Assembly: GCF_000014185.1 (NCBI RefSeq)
Contig: NC_008148.1
Span: 2,956,001-3,020,000 of the forward strand
Direction of reading: 5' to 3'
From: Rubrobacter xylanophilus DSM 9941
GTDB lineage: Bacteria; Actinomycetota; Rubrobacteria; Rubrobacterales; Rubrobacteraceae
Length of the DNA: 64,000 nt
A program made the position numbers and the translations under genes. Shown here one piece after another: positions 57,191 through 64,000 of this stretch. The number at the start of each line of letters is the position of its first letter. Position 1 is the first letter of the stretch. The notes below the pieces were generated by a model. The model had not been told where the DNA came from. It saw nothing but the letters and a program-made list of their open reading frames with translations, and made no database searches.

Positions 57191-58351
57191 ATGGGAGGCA
57201 CTCTGCGGGTCTTGCTGGTGGGCGGGCCGATGTACGACCCGCTGTACGGGAGGATCGGGGAGTTCGAGGAGCGGACCGGGGTGCGGGTGGAGCGGGTCCT
57301 CTCCCGCGACCACCCCGACCTCAACGCCCGCATCGAGCGGGAGTTCGGCTCCGGGGAGGCGGACTACGATCTCGTCTCCACCCACACCAAGTACGCGCCG
57401 GGGCAGCGCCGGTGGCTCACCCCGCTGGACGGCGACCTGGCGCCGGAGGAGCTTGCGCCGTTCGCGGAGAGGACGCTGGAGCTCGCCCGGATAGGCGGCG
57501 AGCTCTACGGCCTCCCCCGCAACCTCGACGTCAAGCTCCTCCACTACCGGACCGACCTGGTAGGGTCCCCGCCCGCGACCTGGGAGGAGCTGCTCGAGGT
57601 CGCTGCGCGGCTCAGGTCCGGGGGGCTCTACGGCTTCGTCTTCCCCGGCAAGGAGAGCGGGCTCTTCGGCCACTTCTTCGAGCTGCACGCCATGTACGGC
57701 GGCAGGATGTTCCGGGGGGAGGGGCCGCCCGCGCCGCGCATAAACGACGAGGCCGGGCGGCGGGCGCTCGGGCTCCTCGTCGAGCTCTATCGGCGGGCCG
57801 CCCCGGAGGAGACCCCGGACTGGCACTACGACGAGGTGGCCGCCTGCTTCAGGGAGGGGCGGGCCGCCATGAGCACCGACTGGCCCGGAGGGTTCCACCT
57901 CTACGAGGGGGAGGGCAGCAGGGTCAGGGGCCGCTACGGGCTCGCCCTCTACCCGGAGGGCCCGGCCGGGAGGTTCGTCTACGCCGGCTGCCACTCCTTC
58001 GCGATTCCCCGCACCGTGCGGGACAGGGGAGCGGCGGTGGAGCTGCTGCGCTTTCTCGCCTCCCGAGAGTCGCAGGCCCACGAGGCCCGCTTCGGAACCC
58101 TGCCGGCGCGGGAGGACGCCCTGGCGGAGGCGCGGGCGCAGGCCGGGCCCGGCTCGCTCGCCGCCCGGAGGTGGGAGCTGCTGGAGGCGGCGCGCGAGGC
58201 CGCCATCATCCCGCCCAAGCACGAGAACTACCCGGCGGTGGAGGAGGCCATCTGGCGCGGCGTCCGGGAGGCGCTGCTGGGCCGAAGTGGCGTCGAGGAG
58301 GCGCTGGCCCGCACCGAGGAGGCCGCCCGGCGGGCGGCGGAGGGTTCGTGA
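57191..58351 (+). CDS. Extracellular solute-binding (family 1)-like protein without signal peptide
   Basis: 386 aa. The fold is that of sugar ABC binding proteins: FEERTGVRVERVLSRDHPD, YDLVSTHTKYAP, the hinge LYGLPRNLDVKLLHYRTDLV, TWEELLEVAARL and AMSTDWPGGFHLYEGEG, with FAIPRTVRDRGAAVELLRFLAS. The N terminus (MGGTLRVLLVGGPMYDPLYG) goes straight into the first strand with no signal peptide or lipobox, and no upstream start in frame adds one. A cytoplasmic sensor or chaperone role is possible. ATG follows GAGGAGGAG. It overlaps the aldo/keto reductase gene by 4 nt; no permease genes adjoin. Confidence 0.8.
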   Translation: MGGTLRVLLVGGPMYDPLYGRIGEFEERTGVRVERVLSRDHPDLNARIEREFGSGEADYDLVSTHTKYAPGQRRWLTPLDGDLAPEELAPFAERTLELARIGGELYGLPRNLDVKLLHYRTDLVGSPPATWEELLEVAARLRSGGLYGFVFPGKESGLFGHFFELHAMYGGRMFRGEGPPAPRINDEAGRRALGLLVELYRRAAPEETPDWHYDEVAACFREGRAAMSTDWPGGFHLYEGEGSRVRGRYGLALYPEGPAGRFVYAGCHSFAIPRTVRDRGAAVELLRFLASRESQAHEARFGTLPAREDALAEARAQAGPGSLAARRWELLEAAREAAIIPPKHENYPAVEEAIWRGVREALLGRSGVEEALARTEEAARRAAEGS

Positions 58352-59307
58352 CGGCGGGCGCCTTCGACCCGGCCTCCCGGCGGCCGCTCGGGCGCACCGG
58401 TCTCATGGTCTCCCCCGTCTGCGTGGGCTGCGCGCCGCTCGGGAACATGCCGGAGACCTTCGAGTACTCCGTCTCCGAGGAGCGGGCCAGAGAGACCCTG
58501 CTCGAGGTCTTCCGGAGCCCCATAAACTTTCTGGACACGGCCGCCGCCTACGGCGACGGGGAGAGCGAGCGCCGCATCGGCCGGGTGCTCGCGGAGCTCG
58601 GGGGGCTGCCCGAAGGGTACGTGCTCGCCACCAAGGCCGACAGGGACCTCCGGACCGGGGAGTTCTCCGGCGAGCAGATGCGCCGCTCGGTGGAGCGGTC
58701 CCTGCGGCTGCTGGGGCTGGAGAGGCTCCAGCTCGTCTACCTGCACGACCCCGAGTACCTCGACGAGCCCGGGCGGGAGCCCTTCGAGTACATGATGTCC
58801 CCCGGCGGGCCGGTGGAGGCTTTGCTGGGCCTCAAGGAAGAGGGGCTCATAGAGCACCTGGGGATAGCCGGGGGACCGGTGGACCTCCTGGTGCGCTTCG
58901 TGGAGACGGGCGCGTTCGAGGCCGCCATCACCCACAACCGCTACACCCTCGTGGAGCGCAGCGCGGAACCGTTGCTCGAGGCGTGCGCCGGGCGCGGCGT
59001 CGCATGCCTCAACGCCGCCCCCTACGGCAGCGGCATCCTGGCCAAGGGCCCCGACGCCTACGCCCGCTACGAGTACCGCGAGGCGCCGGAGGCGCTGGTG
59101 GAGCGGGTGCGGGCCATGGAGAGGGTCTGCCGGGAGTCCGGCGTGCCGCTGGCGGCCGCCGCGCTGCAGTTCTCCCTCAGGGACCCGCGCATCGTCTCCA
59201 CGGTGGTCGGGATCAGCCGCCCCGAGCGGGTGCGGCAGACCATGGAGCTCGCCCGGCACCCCATCCCGGAGGAGCTGTGGGAGAGGCTGGAAGAGGTCAG
59301 TCCATGA
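58348..59307 (+). CDS. Aldo/keto reductase, sugar 1-dehydrogenase-like
   Basis: 319 aa. TIM-barrel AKR with the tetrad: FLDTAAAYGDGESE (Asp, Tyr), LATKAD (Lys) and LVYLHDPE (His). The closest type I recognise is the D-threo-aldose (L-fucose/D-arabinose) 1-dehydrogenase group, with VCVGCAPLGNMPETFEYSVSEE near the start and AALQFSLRDPRIVSTVVGISRPE near the end. It would oxidise an aldose at C1 to the lactone. GTG 58348 overlaps the preceding stop (GTGA). It converges with an SDR gene (11-nt overlap). Confidence 0.85.
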   Translation: MTAGAFDPASRRPLGRTGLMVSPVCVGCAPLGNMPETFEYSVSEERARETLLEVFRSPINFLDTAAAYGDGESERRIGRVLAELGGLPEGYVLATKADRDLRTGEFSGEQMRRSVERSLRLLGLERLQLVYLHDPEYLDEPGREPFEYMMSPGGPVEALLGLKEEGLIEHLGIAGGPVDLLVRFVETGAFEAAITHNRYTLVERSAEPLLEACAGRGVACLNAAPYGSGILAKGPDAYARYEYREAPEALVERVRAMERVCRESGVPLAAAALQFSLRDPRIVSTVVGISRPERVRQTMELARHPIPEELWERLEEVSP

Positions 59308-60055
59308 GCTGGCCGCCGTTGACCTCCACGATCTCGCCCACCAGGTAGTCCGCGGCCGGGGAGAGCAAAAAGACCACCACCCCGGCCACCTCCTCCGGCG
59401 TCCCCTCCCGCCCGATGGGGATCCCGCGGCGGAGCCGCTCGCGCACCTCCGGCGGGGTGTAGCGGTCGTGGAACGGGGTGGCGATGACCCCCGGCGCAAC
59501 CCCGTTTACCAGGATGTTCTCCGAGACGAGCTCCTTGGCCATCGCCCGCGTGAGGGTGCTCACGCCGCCCTTGGCCGAGGCGTAGGCCGAAGAGCCAGGC
59601 CCGCCGCCGGTCCGGGCGGCGATGGAGGTGACGTTCACGATCCTCCCCCCTCCCCTCCGGCGCATCAGCGGCAGCGCCGCGCGGGAGACCAGAAAGACGC
59701 TCTTGAGGTTCACCTCCATCACCCTCTCCCAGAGCTCTTCCGTCATCTCCGAGAAGGGCCGCCGCTCCAGGAGGCCCCCGGCGTTGTTCACCAGAAAGTC
59801 CAGCCCCCCGAAGCGGTCCTCCACCTCGGCGGCCATCCGCCCCACCTCGGCGGCGTCCGAGACGTCGCCCCTGACCAGCAGCGCCTCACCGCCGGAGCCT
59901 TCTATCTTCTGCACCACCCGCCGGGCCTCCTCCCCGCTGCGGTTGTAGTGGACCGCGACCCGGCAGCCCTCCCTGGCGAGCGCGAGGGCGCAGGCCGCCC
60001 CGATGCCCGTGCTGCTCCCCGTAACCCAGGCAACCTTCCCCGAAAGATCAGGCAC
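59297..60055 (-). CDS. SDR-family oxidoreductase (FabG/glucose dehydrogenase-like)
   Basis: 252 aa. TGSSTGIGAACA, NNAGGLLERRPF, Ser in NVTSIAARTG and YASAKGG; the C terminus (GPGVIATPF-type VAPGVIATPFHDRY and VEVNGGQLMD) is that of the large FabG-like group. HYNRSGEEA after beta 2 suggests NADP. It may be a sugar or keto-acid dehydrogenase in the pathway with the dehydratase encoded upstream (35-nt gap). Confidence 0.88.
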   Translation of the reverse strand: MPDLSGKVAWVTGSSTGIGAACALALAREGCRVAVHYNRSGEEARRVVQKIEGSGGEALLVRGDVSDAAEVGRMAAEVEDRFGGLDFLVNNAGGLLERRPFSEMTEELWERVMEVNLKSVFLVSRAALPLMRRRGGGRIVNVTSIAARTGGGPGSSAYASAKGGVSTLTRAMAKELVSENILVNGVAPGVIATPFHDRYTPPEVRERLRRGIPIGREGTPEEVAGVVVFLLSPAADYLVGEIVEVNGGQLMD

Positions 60056-60089
60056 GCCTCTCCTCCCTTCGCTTTCCGGCCCGCCTCCT

Positions 60090-61343
60090 CTAGAAGAACG
60101 GCTCGCCCTCCCGGGCGTACCGGCGGGCGACCTCCTCGTTGAGCTCCACCCCGAGGCCCGGGGCCTCGGGCACCTCTATGTAACCGTCCCGGATGACCGG
60201 CCCGTCGAACCCCGCCGCCATCTCCTCCCAGAACGGCACGCTCATCCCGTGCCACTCAAGCGCCAGGAAGTTGGGGACGGCGGCGGCCACGTGGGCCGCC
60301 GCCACCGTGCCGATGGGGCTCGCTATGCAGTGCGGCGCCACGGCCACGTAGTGGGCGTCGGCCATGTCGGCGATCCTGCGCCCCTCCAGCAGCCCGCCGC
60401 ACTTCTGCAGGTCCGGCGCGGCGATATCCAGCGCGCCCCGCTCCAGCGCCTCGCGGAAGCCGTGGCGCAGGTAGAGGTTCTCGCCGCTCGCGATGGGGGT
60501 GCGGGTGCTGCGGGTCACCCGCCGCAGCGCCTCCACGTTCTCCGGCGGCACCGGGTCCTCCAGCCACATGAGCCCGTAGGGCTCGAGCTCGCAGGCCAGC
60601 CGCACCGCGTCGGAGACGTTGTAGCGCCAGTGCAGGTCGAAGGCGATGTCCACCCCGTCGCCGACCGCCTCCCGGACCGCCTCCACCAGCGAGACCATGT
60701 GCCGTATCTCGGCGTGGGTGAGGGTCCCGGAGTGGGGGTCCAGGGTGTGGGGGTTGGGCACGTCGAGGTCGAACTTGAGCGCGGTGAAGCCCATCGCGGC
60801 CACCTCCCGGGCCCGGGCGGCGTACATCTCGGGGGTGAAGGCCTCCCCCGGCTCCTCGAGCCCGAAGGCCCGCCCGTGCACCGGGTCGCCCGCCGGGGGA
60901 GGCGCCCCCGCCGGCGAGAGCCACCGGGGGCGGCGCGGGATCATGACGGAGCTTAAGGCCTCCAGCGCCTCGCCGGCGTGGCAGTCGGCGTAGACGCGCA
61001 CCCGGTCGCGGTGCCTTCCCCCCAGCAGCCGAAAGACGGGCACGCCGTAGTGCTTGCCGGCGAGGTCCCAGAGCGCCGCCTCTATGCCCGAGATGGCGTT
61101 GTAGACCAGGCCGGCCACGGAGCCCGCCCCGGAGGCGGCCCAGCGCATCCTGGAGAACAGCCGGTCCACGTCCAGCGGGTCCTGGCCGACCAGCAGGGGC
61201 TTCAGGTCCCGGATGATGCCGGTGAGCCCCGGGGCCAGAAAGCTCTCCCCCAGCCCGGTCAGCCCCTCGTCGGTGTAGATCCGGACGAAGGTCCAGTCGT
61301 AGTTGGCCTCGACGACCGCGGTGCGAACGTCGGTTATCCTCAC
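60090..61343 (-). CDS. Enolase-superfamily sugar acid dehydratase (mandelate racemase group)
   Basis: 417 aa. Metal ligands are Asp in AFDLHWRYN, Glu in WLEDPVPPEN and Glu in ASGENLY; the general base His is in APHCIASPIG, a mandelate-racemase-type arrangement shared by galactonate, gluconate and fuconate dehydratases. An insert near 135-165 (PRRPRWLSPAGAPPPAGDP) is unusual. It should remove water from an aldonate to give the 2-keto-3-deoxy acid. GTG 61343 lies one base after the stop of the SDR gene. Confidence 0.87.
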   Translation of the reverse strand: MRITDVRTAVVEANYDWTFVRIYTDEGLTGLGESFLAPGLTGIIRDLKPLLVGQDPLDVDRLFSRMRWAASGAGSVAGLVYNAISGIEAALWDLAGKHYGVPVFRLLGGRHRDRVRVYADCHAGEALEALSSVMIPRRPRWLSPAGAPPPAGDPVHGRAFGLEEPGEAFTPEMYAARAREVAAMGFTALKFDLDVPNPHTLDPHSGTLTHAEIRHMVSLVEAVREAVGDGVDIAFDLHWRYNVSDAVRLACELEPYGLMWLEDPVPPENVEALRRVTRSTRTPIASGENLYLRHGFREALERGALDIAAPDLQKCGGLLEGRRIADMADAHYVAVAPHCIASPIGTVAAAHVAAAVPNFLALEWHGMSVPFWEEMAAGFDGPVIRDGYIEVPEAPGLGVELNEEVARRYAREGEPFF

Positions 61344-61344
61344 C

Positions 61345-62127
61345 TCAGGAGCCCTCCGCTGGCGGCACCGGCGGGGTGGCGGTCGAGGTCTTGCCGAGCG
61401 CCTGCAGCTCGGTCGGCACGAGGGTCAGCTCCGGGACGTAGGCCCGCTCCGGGAGGGTGACCAGGAACAGGCACGCCCGGGCGACGTCCTCGGGCCTGAG
61501 CGCCCGCTCGCGCACCTCCCTCGGGGGCGGCTCGGGGCGGCTGTCCAGGAGCGGCGTGTCCACGATGCCGGGCATGATGTTGGAGAACCGGACGCCCCGG
61601 GCGTGCTCCTCGAAGCCCGCCGCCCGCGCCAGGCCGGCGAGGCCGAGCTTGGAGGCCTGGTAGGCCGCGCCCGAGACGTCGGGCCACATCCCGGAGACGC
61701 TGCCGACGAGCACCGCGTCCCCCCGGGCGGCCCGCAGGTAGGGCAGGGCCGCCTTCACGAAGTAGAAGGCCCCGCTCAGGTTGACCGAGAGGATCCTGTC
61801 CCAGTCCTCGGGCGTTACGCGGTCGAGCCTGCGGTTGGGGACGTTGGTCCCCGCGGCGAGCACCAGGATGCCCACACCCTCCTCCTCGCCGACGCCGCGC
61901 ACCAGCCGCTCCACCCCCTCCCGGTCGGAGACGTCGAGGGCGTGGGGGACGACCCGCCCCGAGGAGACCCGCTTCTCGCCCGCCCCCCGGGCTATGGCCT
62001 CGGGGCGGCGGGAGACGGCGTGCACCCGGGCCCCGCCGTCGGCGAGCGCGTTGGTCACCGCAAGCCCGATGCCGCTCGAGGCCCCGGTGACGATCGCCGT
62101 GCGGCCCTGCAGCGGCCGCCCCTCCAT
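61345..62127 (-). CDS. SDR-family oxidoreductase
   Basis: 260 aa. TGASSGIGLAVT, LAAGTNVPNRRL (the NAG motif is AAG), Ser in VGSVSGMWPDVSG and YQASKLG. SRRPEA after beta 2 suggests NADP. Similar to serine/3-hydroxy acid dehydrogenase-like SDRs. The ATG overlaps the stop of the zinc dehydrogenase gene (TGATG) and GGAGGGGGC lies upstream. Confidence 0.87.
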   Translation of the reverse strand: MEGRPLQGRTAIVTGASSGIGLAVTNALADGGARVHAVSRRPEAIARGAGEKRVSSGRVVPHALDVSDREGVERLVRGVGEEEGVGILVLAAGTNVPNRRLDRVTPEDWDRILSVNLSGAFYFVKAALPYLRAARGDAVLVGSVSGMWPDVSGAAYQASKLGLAGLARAAGFEEHARGVRFSNIMPGIVDTPLLDSRPEPPPREVRERALRPEDVARACLFLVTLPERAYVPELTLVPTELQALGKTSTATPPVPPAEGS

Positions 62128-63152
62128 CACGCCCCCTCCCCGCCGAGAAAGACCTTCACGCGGTCGGAGGGCCCCCGGACCAGCTCCTCGAAGGCCGCGG
62201 GGCCCCTCTCCAGCGGCAGCGGGTCGGGGAGCTCCCCGATCCCGGCCTCCCCCGAGACGAGCCAGCCCAGGGCCCGCTCGAAGTCCCGCGGGGTGTAGGC
62301 GTAGGAGCCCTGCAGGGCGAGCTGACGCCGCACCACGTCGTGGAAGCCCAGGGCGGTCTCGTCCTCGTGCAGGCCCACGAGCACCACCGTCCCCCCCGGG
62401 CGCACCAGGCGCGCGGCGGCCCGGCGGGTCTCCCCCGCCCCGGCGGCGTCCAGCACCACGTCCGCGCCGAGCCCGCCGGTGGCCTCCCGGACGGCCTCCT
62501 CCGCCTCCCCGCCCGGGGGGAAGGCCCTTCCCGCCCCCAGCTCGAGCGCCCGGGCGCGGCGGCCCCCGTGCGGCTCGACCGCCCAGACCTCCGGTATCCC
62601 GGAGAGGACCGCCGCCTGCAGGCACATCAGGCCGATGGTGCCCGCCCCCACCACCACCGCCAGCTCCGCCGGCCCCCGCTCGAGCCCGAGGCCCGCCGCG
62701 TGCACCCCGTTGGCCAGCGGCTCGGCGAGCGCCGCGGAGCGCAGGTCCACCCCCTCCGGCAGCGCGTGCAGGCTGCCCGCGGGCACCTCCACGTACTCCG
62801 CGAAGGCGCCGGGCCGGTGGATCCCGATGAGGGCCCGCTCCGGGCAGATGTTCTCGTGCCCGGAGCGGCACAGCCGGCACTCCCCGCAGGAGATGAGGGG
62901 GTTCACCGCCACCCGGCGGCCGACCCAGGCCTCGTCCACCCCCTCGCCCACCGCCACCACCGTCCCGGAGAACTCGTGGCCCATGACGAGGGGAGGAGTG
63001 CGGTTGCCCATCCTGCCCAGGTAGCCCTCGACCTCGGAGCCGCAGATCCCGGCGGCCCCGGTCCTCAAGACCACCGCGCCGGGACCGGCCTCGGGCTCGG
63101 GGATCTCCTCCACCGCCATCTCACGCGGCCCGCGCCAGACCACGCCCTTCAT
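62127..63152 (-). CDS. Zinc-dependent medium-chain dehydrogenase (polyol/threonine dehydrogenase-like)
   Basis: 341 aa. Catalytic zinc site: Cys in GICGSEVEGY and His-Glu in GHEFSG; structural zinc: CGECRLCRSGHENIC. Rossmann motif VVGAGTIGLMCLQAA and, after beta 2, VEPHGGRRARA. It is closest to the sorbitol/galactitol/L-threonine dehydrogenase group, oxidising a secondary alcohol of a polyol or sugar derivative with NAD(P). It is first in a four-gene minus-strand unit (63152 to 59297). Confidence 0.9.
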   Translation of the reverse strand: MKGVVWRGPREMAVEEIPEPEAGPGAVVLRTGAAGICGSEVEGYLGRMGNRTPPLVMGHEFSGTVVAVGEGVDEAWVGRRVAVNPLISCGECRLCRSGHENICPERALIGIHRPGAFAEYVEVPAGSLHALPEGVDLRSAALAEPLANGVHAAGLGLERGPAELAVVVGAGTIGLMCLQAAVLSGIPEVWAVEPHGGRRARALELGAGRAFPPGGEAEEAVREATGGLGADVVLDAAGAGETRRAAARLVRPGGTVVLVGLHEDETALGFHDVVRRQLALQGSYAYTPRDFERALGWLVSGEAGIGELPDPLPLERGPAAFEELVRGPSDRVKVFLGGEGA

Positions 63153-63277
63153 GCTCCCACCTCCGTCGCCGTAGAACGCCTCTCCTAGAGGACCATTCTA
63201 GCGGCCCCCGGCGGGCCCGCGGCTCGTAGCGGTCGGGGGCATGAGAAGAAGCCCATGACGCTGCACCCGGCCCCCGT

Positions 63278-63307
63278 TTGCGCCGCCGGAGCCGGCATCA
63301 CTATACT
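63278..63307 (+). promoter_or_regulatory. Promoter of the last SDR gene
   Basis: TTGCGC at 63278-63283, 18 nt, TATACT at 63302-63307 in the 198-nt divergent gap. On minus a TAGAAT (63200-63195) may serve the zinc dehydrogenase gene. No other structure is clear in this gap. Confidence 0.45.
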
Positions 63308-63350
63308 CTCTCTCTGCCTGCAAAAACGAGGAAGAGATCGGGGGTGGTGC

Positions 63351-64000
63351 GTGCGGCGCCTTGAGGGCAAGAGAACGATAGTCACCGGGGCGGGCAGCGG
63401 CATCGGGCGGGCGATCGCCCTGCGCTTCGCCGCCGAGGGGGCGCGGGTGGCGCTCGCCGACGTGGACGAGGGGGCCGCGCGGAAGGTCGCCGCCGAGATC
63501 GGCGAGGGCTGCCTGGTGCAGAGGACCGACGTGACGGTGGCGGAGGAGGTAGAGGGGCTCGTCCGGCTGGCAACAGAGCGCTGGGGCGGGCTGGAGGTCA
63601 TGGTCAACAACGCCGGCGTGGGCGTCGCCGCAACCGCCCCCCAGACCTCAGAGGAGGACTTCGAGCGGGTGCTTGCGGTCAACCTCAGGGGCACCTTCCT
63701 CGGCATGAAGTACGCCATCCCCGCAATAAGGGACTCTGGCGGCGGCGCCGTCATAAACATGAGCTCCATAGCCGCCCTGGTGGGCCTCAAGGACCGCGCC
63801 GCCTACAGCGCGGCGAAGGGGGGGATTCTGGCGCTCACGCGGGCCGGTGCCATAGACCACATACACGAGGGCGTGCGCGTGAACTGCATAGCGCCGGGGA
63901 CGGTGGAGACGCCCTGGATCTCGAGGATCACCGCCGGGTATGCGGACCCCGAGGAGGCGCGGCGGCGGATGCGGGAGCGCCAGCCGCACGGGAGGTTTGT
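63351..64000 (+). CDS. SDR-family oxidoreductase, C terminus cut by the window end
   Basis: 216 codons to the window edge, most of a typical 250-aa SDR. TGAGSGIGRAIALRFA, ADVDEGAA (Asp after beta 2, so NAD is likely), NNAGVGVAAT, Ser in NMSSIAALVG, YSAAKGG and APGTVETPW. This pattern is near the L-fucose/L-rhamnose and 2-keto-3-deoxy-L-fuconate dehydrogenases, fitting the dehydratase in the adjacent unit. The start is GTG 63351 with a weak GGGGGTGG; it is divergent from the zinc dehydrogenase. Confidence 0.85.
   Translation, partial: MRRLEGKRTIVTGAGSGIGRAIALRFAAEGARVALADVDEGAARKVAAEIGEGCLVQRTDVTVAEEVEGLVRLATERWGGLEVMVNNAGVGVAATAPQTSEEDFERVLAVNLRGTFLGMKYAIPAIRDSGGGAVINMSSIAALVGLKDRAAYSAAKGGILALTRAGAIDHIHEGVRVNCIAPGTVETPWISRITAGYADPEEARRRMRERQPHGRF

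Noticed and set aside
1-64000. tRNA, rRNA, CRISPR, insertion sequences or prophage genes
   Set aside because: I scanned for cloverleaf-like and repeat-spacer patterns, transposase or integrase motifs and phage structural proteins and saw none.

Overview
The window is very GC-rich, about 96% coding, and uses many GTG and TTG starts. Its content points to Rubrobacter, most likely close to the thermophilic, trehalose-accumulating R. xylanophilus: an ATPase-LuxR regulator, TreT next to OtsA/OtsB, a DnaQ-UvrC fusion, archaeal-type phosphoglycerate mutase and a Rieske/cytochrome b cluster with CydA-like subunits. The genus is inferred from gene content and was not searched. I see no tRNA, rRNA, CRISPR array, insertion sequence or prophage, and no stretch above 300 bases without a gene.

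Layout. 1-7.5 kb is mixed housekeeping: a partial LuxR-type regulator, an MBL hydrolase, ApgM, a family 5 uracil-DNA glycosylase, an HD protein, D-Ala-D-Ala ligase, an MscS channel and a Lon-N-domain protein. 7.5-13.3 kb (minus) is the most unusual part: a b6f-like bc complex (Rieske, cytochrome b6-like, subunit IV-like) between two cytochrome bd subunit I-like genes, followed by a 50-aa membrane protein and a perfect hairpin terminator, with a YflT-like membrane gene at the head. 13.4-18.7 kb (plus) holds a two-TM unknown, a purine-type permease and an envelope stress operon (GlsB, two Asp23-like, two AmaP-like, a DUF2273-like protein) preceded by a near-perfect sigma-B-type promoter. 18.7-23.1 kb is a D,D-carboxypeptidase plus two separate trehalose routes (OtsA/OtsB and TreT). 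23.1-33.0 kb has an RsbW-like anti-sigma kinase with its own sigma-B-type promoter, a slipin, an NlpC/P60 hydrolase, a CDP-alcohol phosphatidyltransferase, an AI-2E family permease, a degenerate M23 protein, an M50 protease and a two-component pair.

33-42 kb contains DnaQ-UvrC, an uncharacterised helix-hairpin-helix protein, MoeA and a four-carbon acid-sugar module (DUF1537 kinase, PdxA2, LarA-like), then on plus a BKACE enzyme and a ketopantoate-reductase-like enzyme. 42.7-44.3 kb adds an Nramp-fold transporter lacking the metal-binding motifs and a 33-aa membrane microprotein. 44.4-52.6 kb is a 2-hydroxyacid region: LutABC, a TetR/PaaK-like pair with tandem operators on the tetR start, a second LarA-like protein, an FMN hydroxyacid oxidase and an SDR.

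52.7-64 kb is a sugar uptake and oxidation region: an RbsABC-type transporter with a LacI-type operator, a FadR-family regulator with a perfect 7-1-7 operator, a solute-binding-like protein without a signal peptide, an aldo/keto reductase, three SDRs (the last cut by the window end), an enolase-superfamily sugar acid dehydratase and a zinc alcohol dehydrogenase. Together these suggest uptake of a monosaccharide, oxidation to an acid, dehydration and further oxidation; the sugar is not determined.
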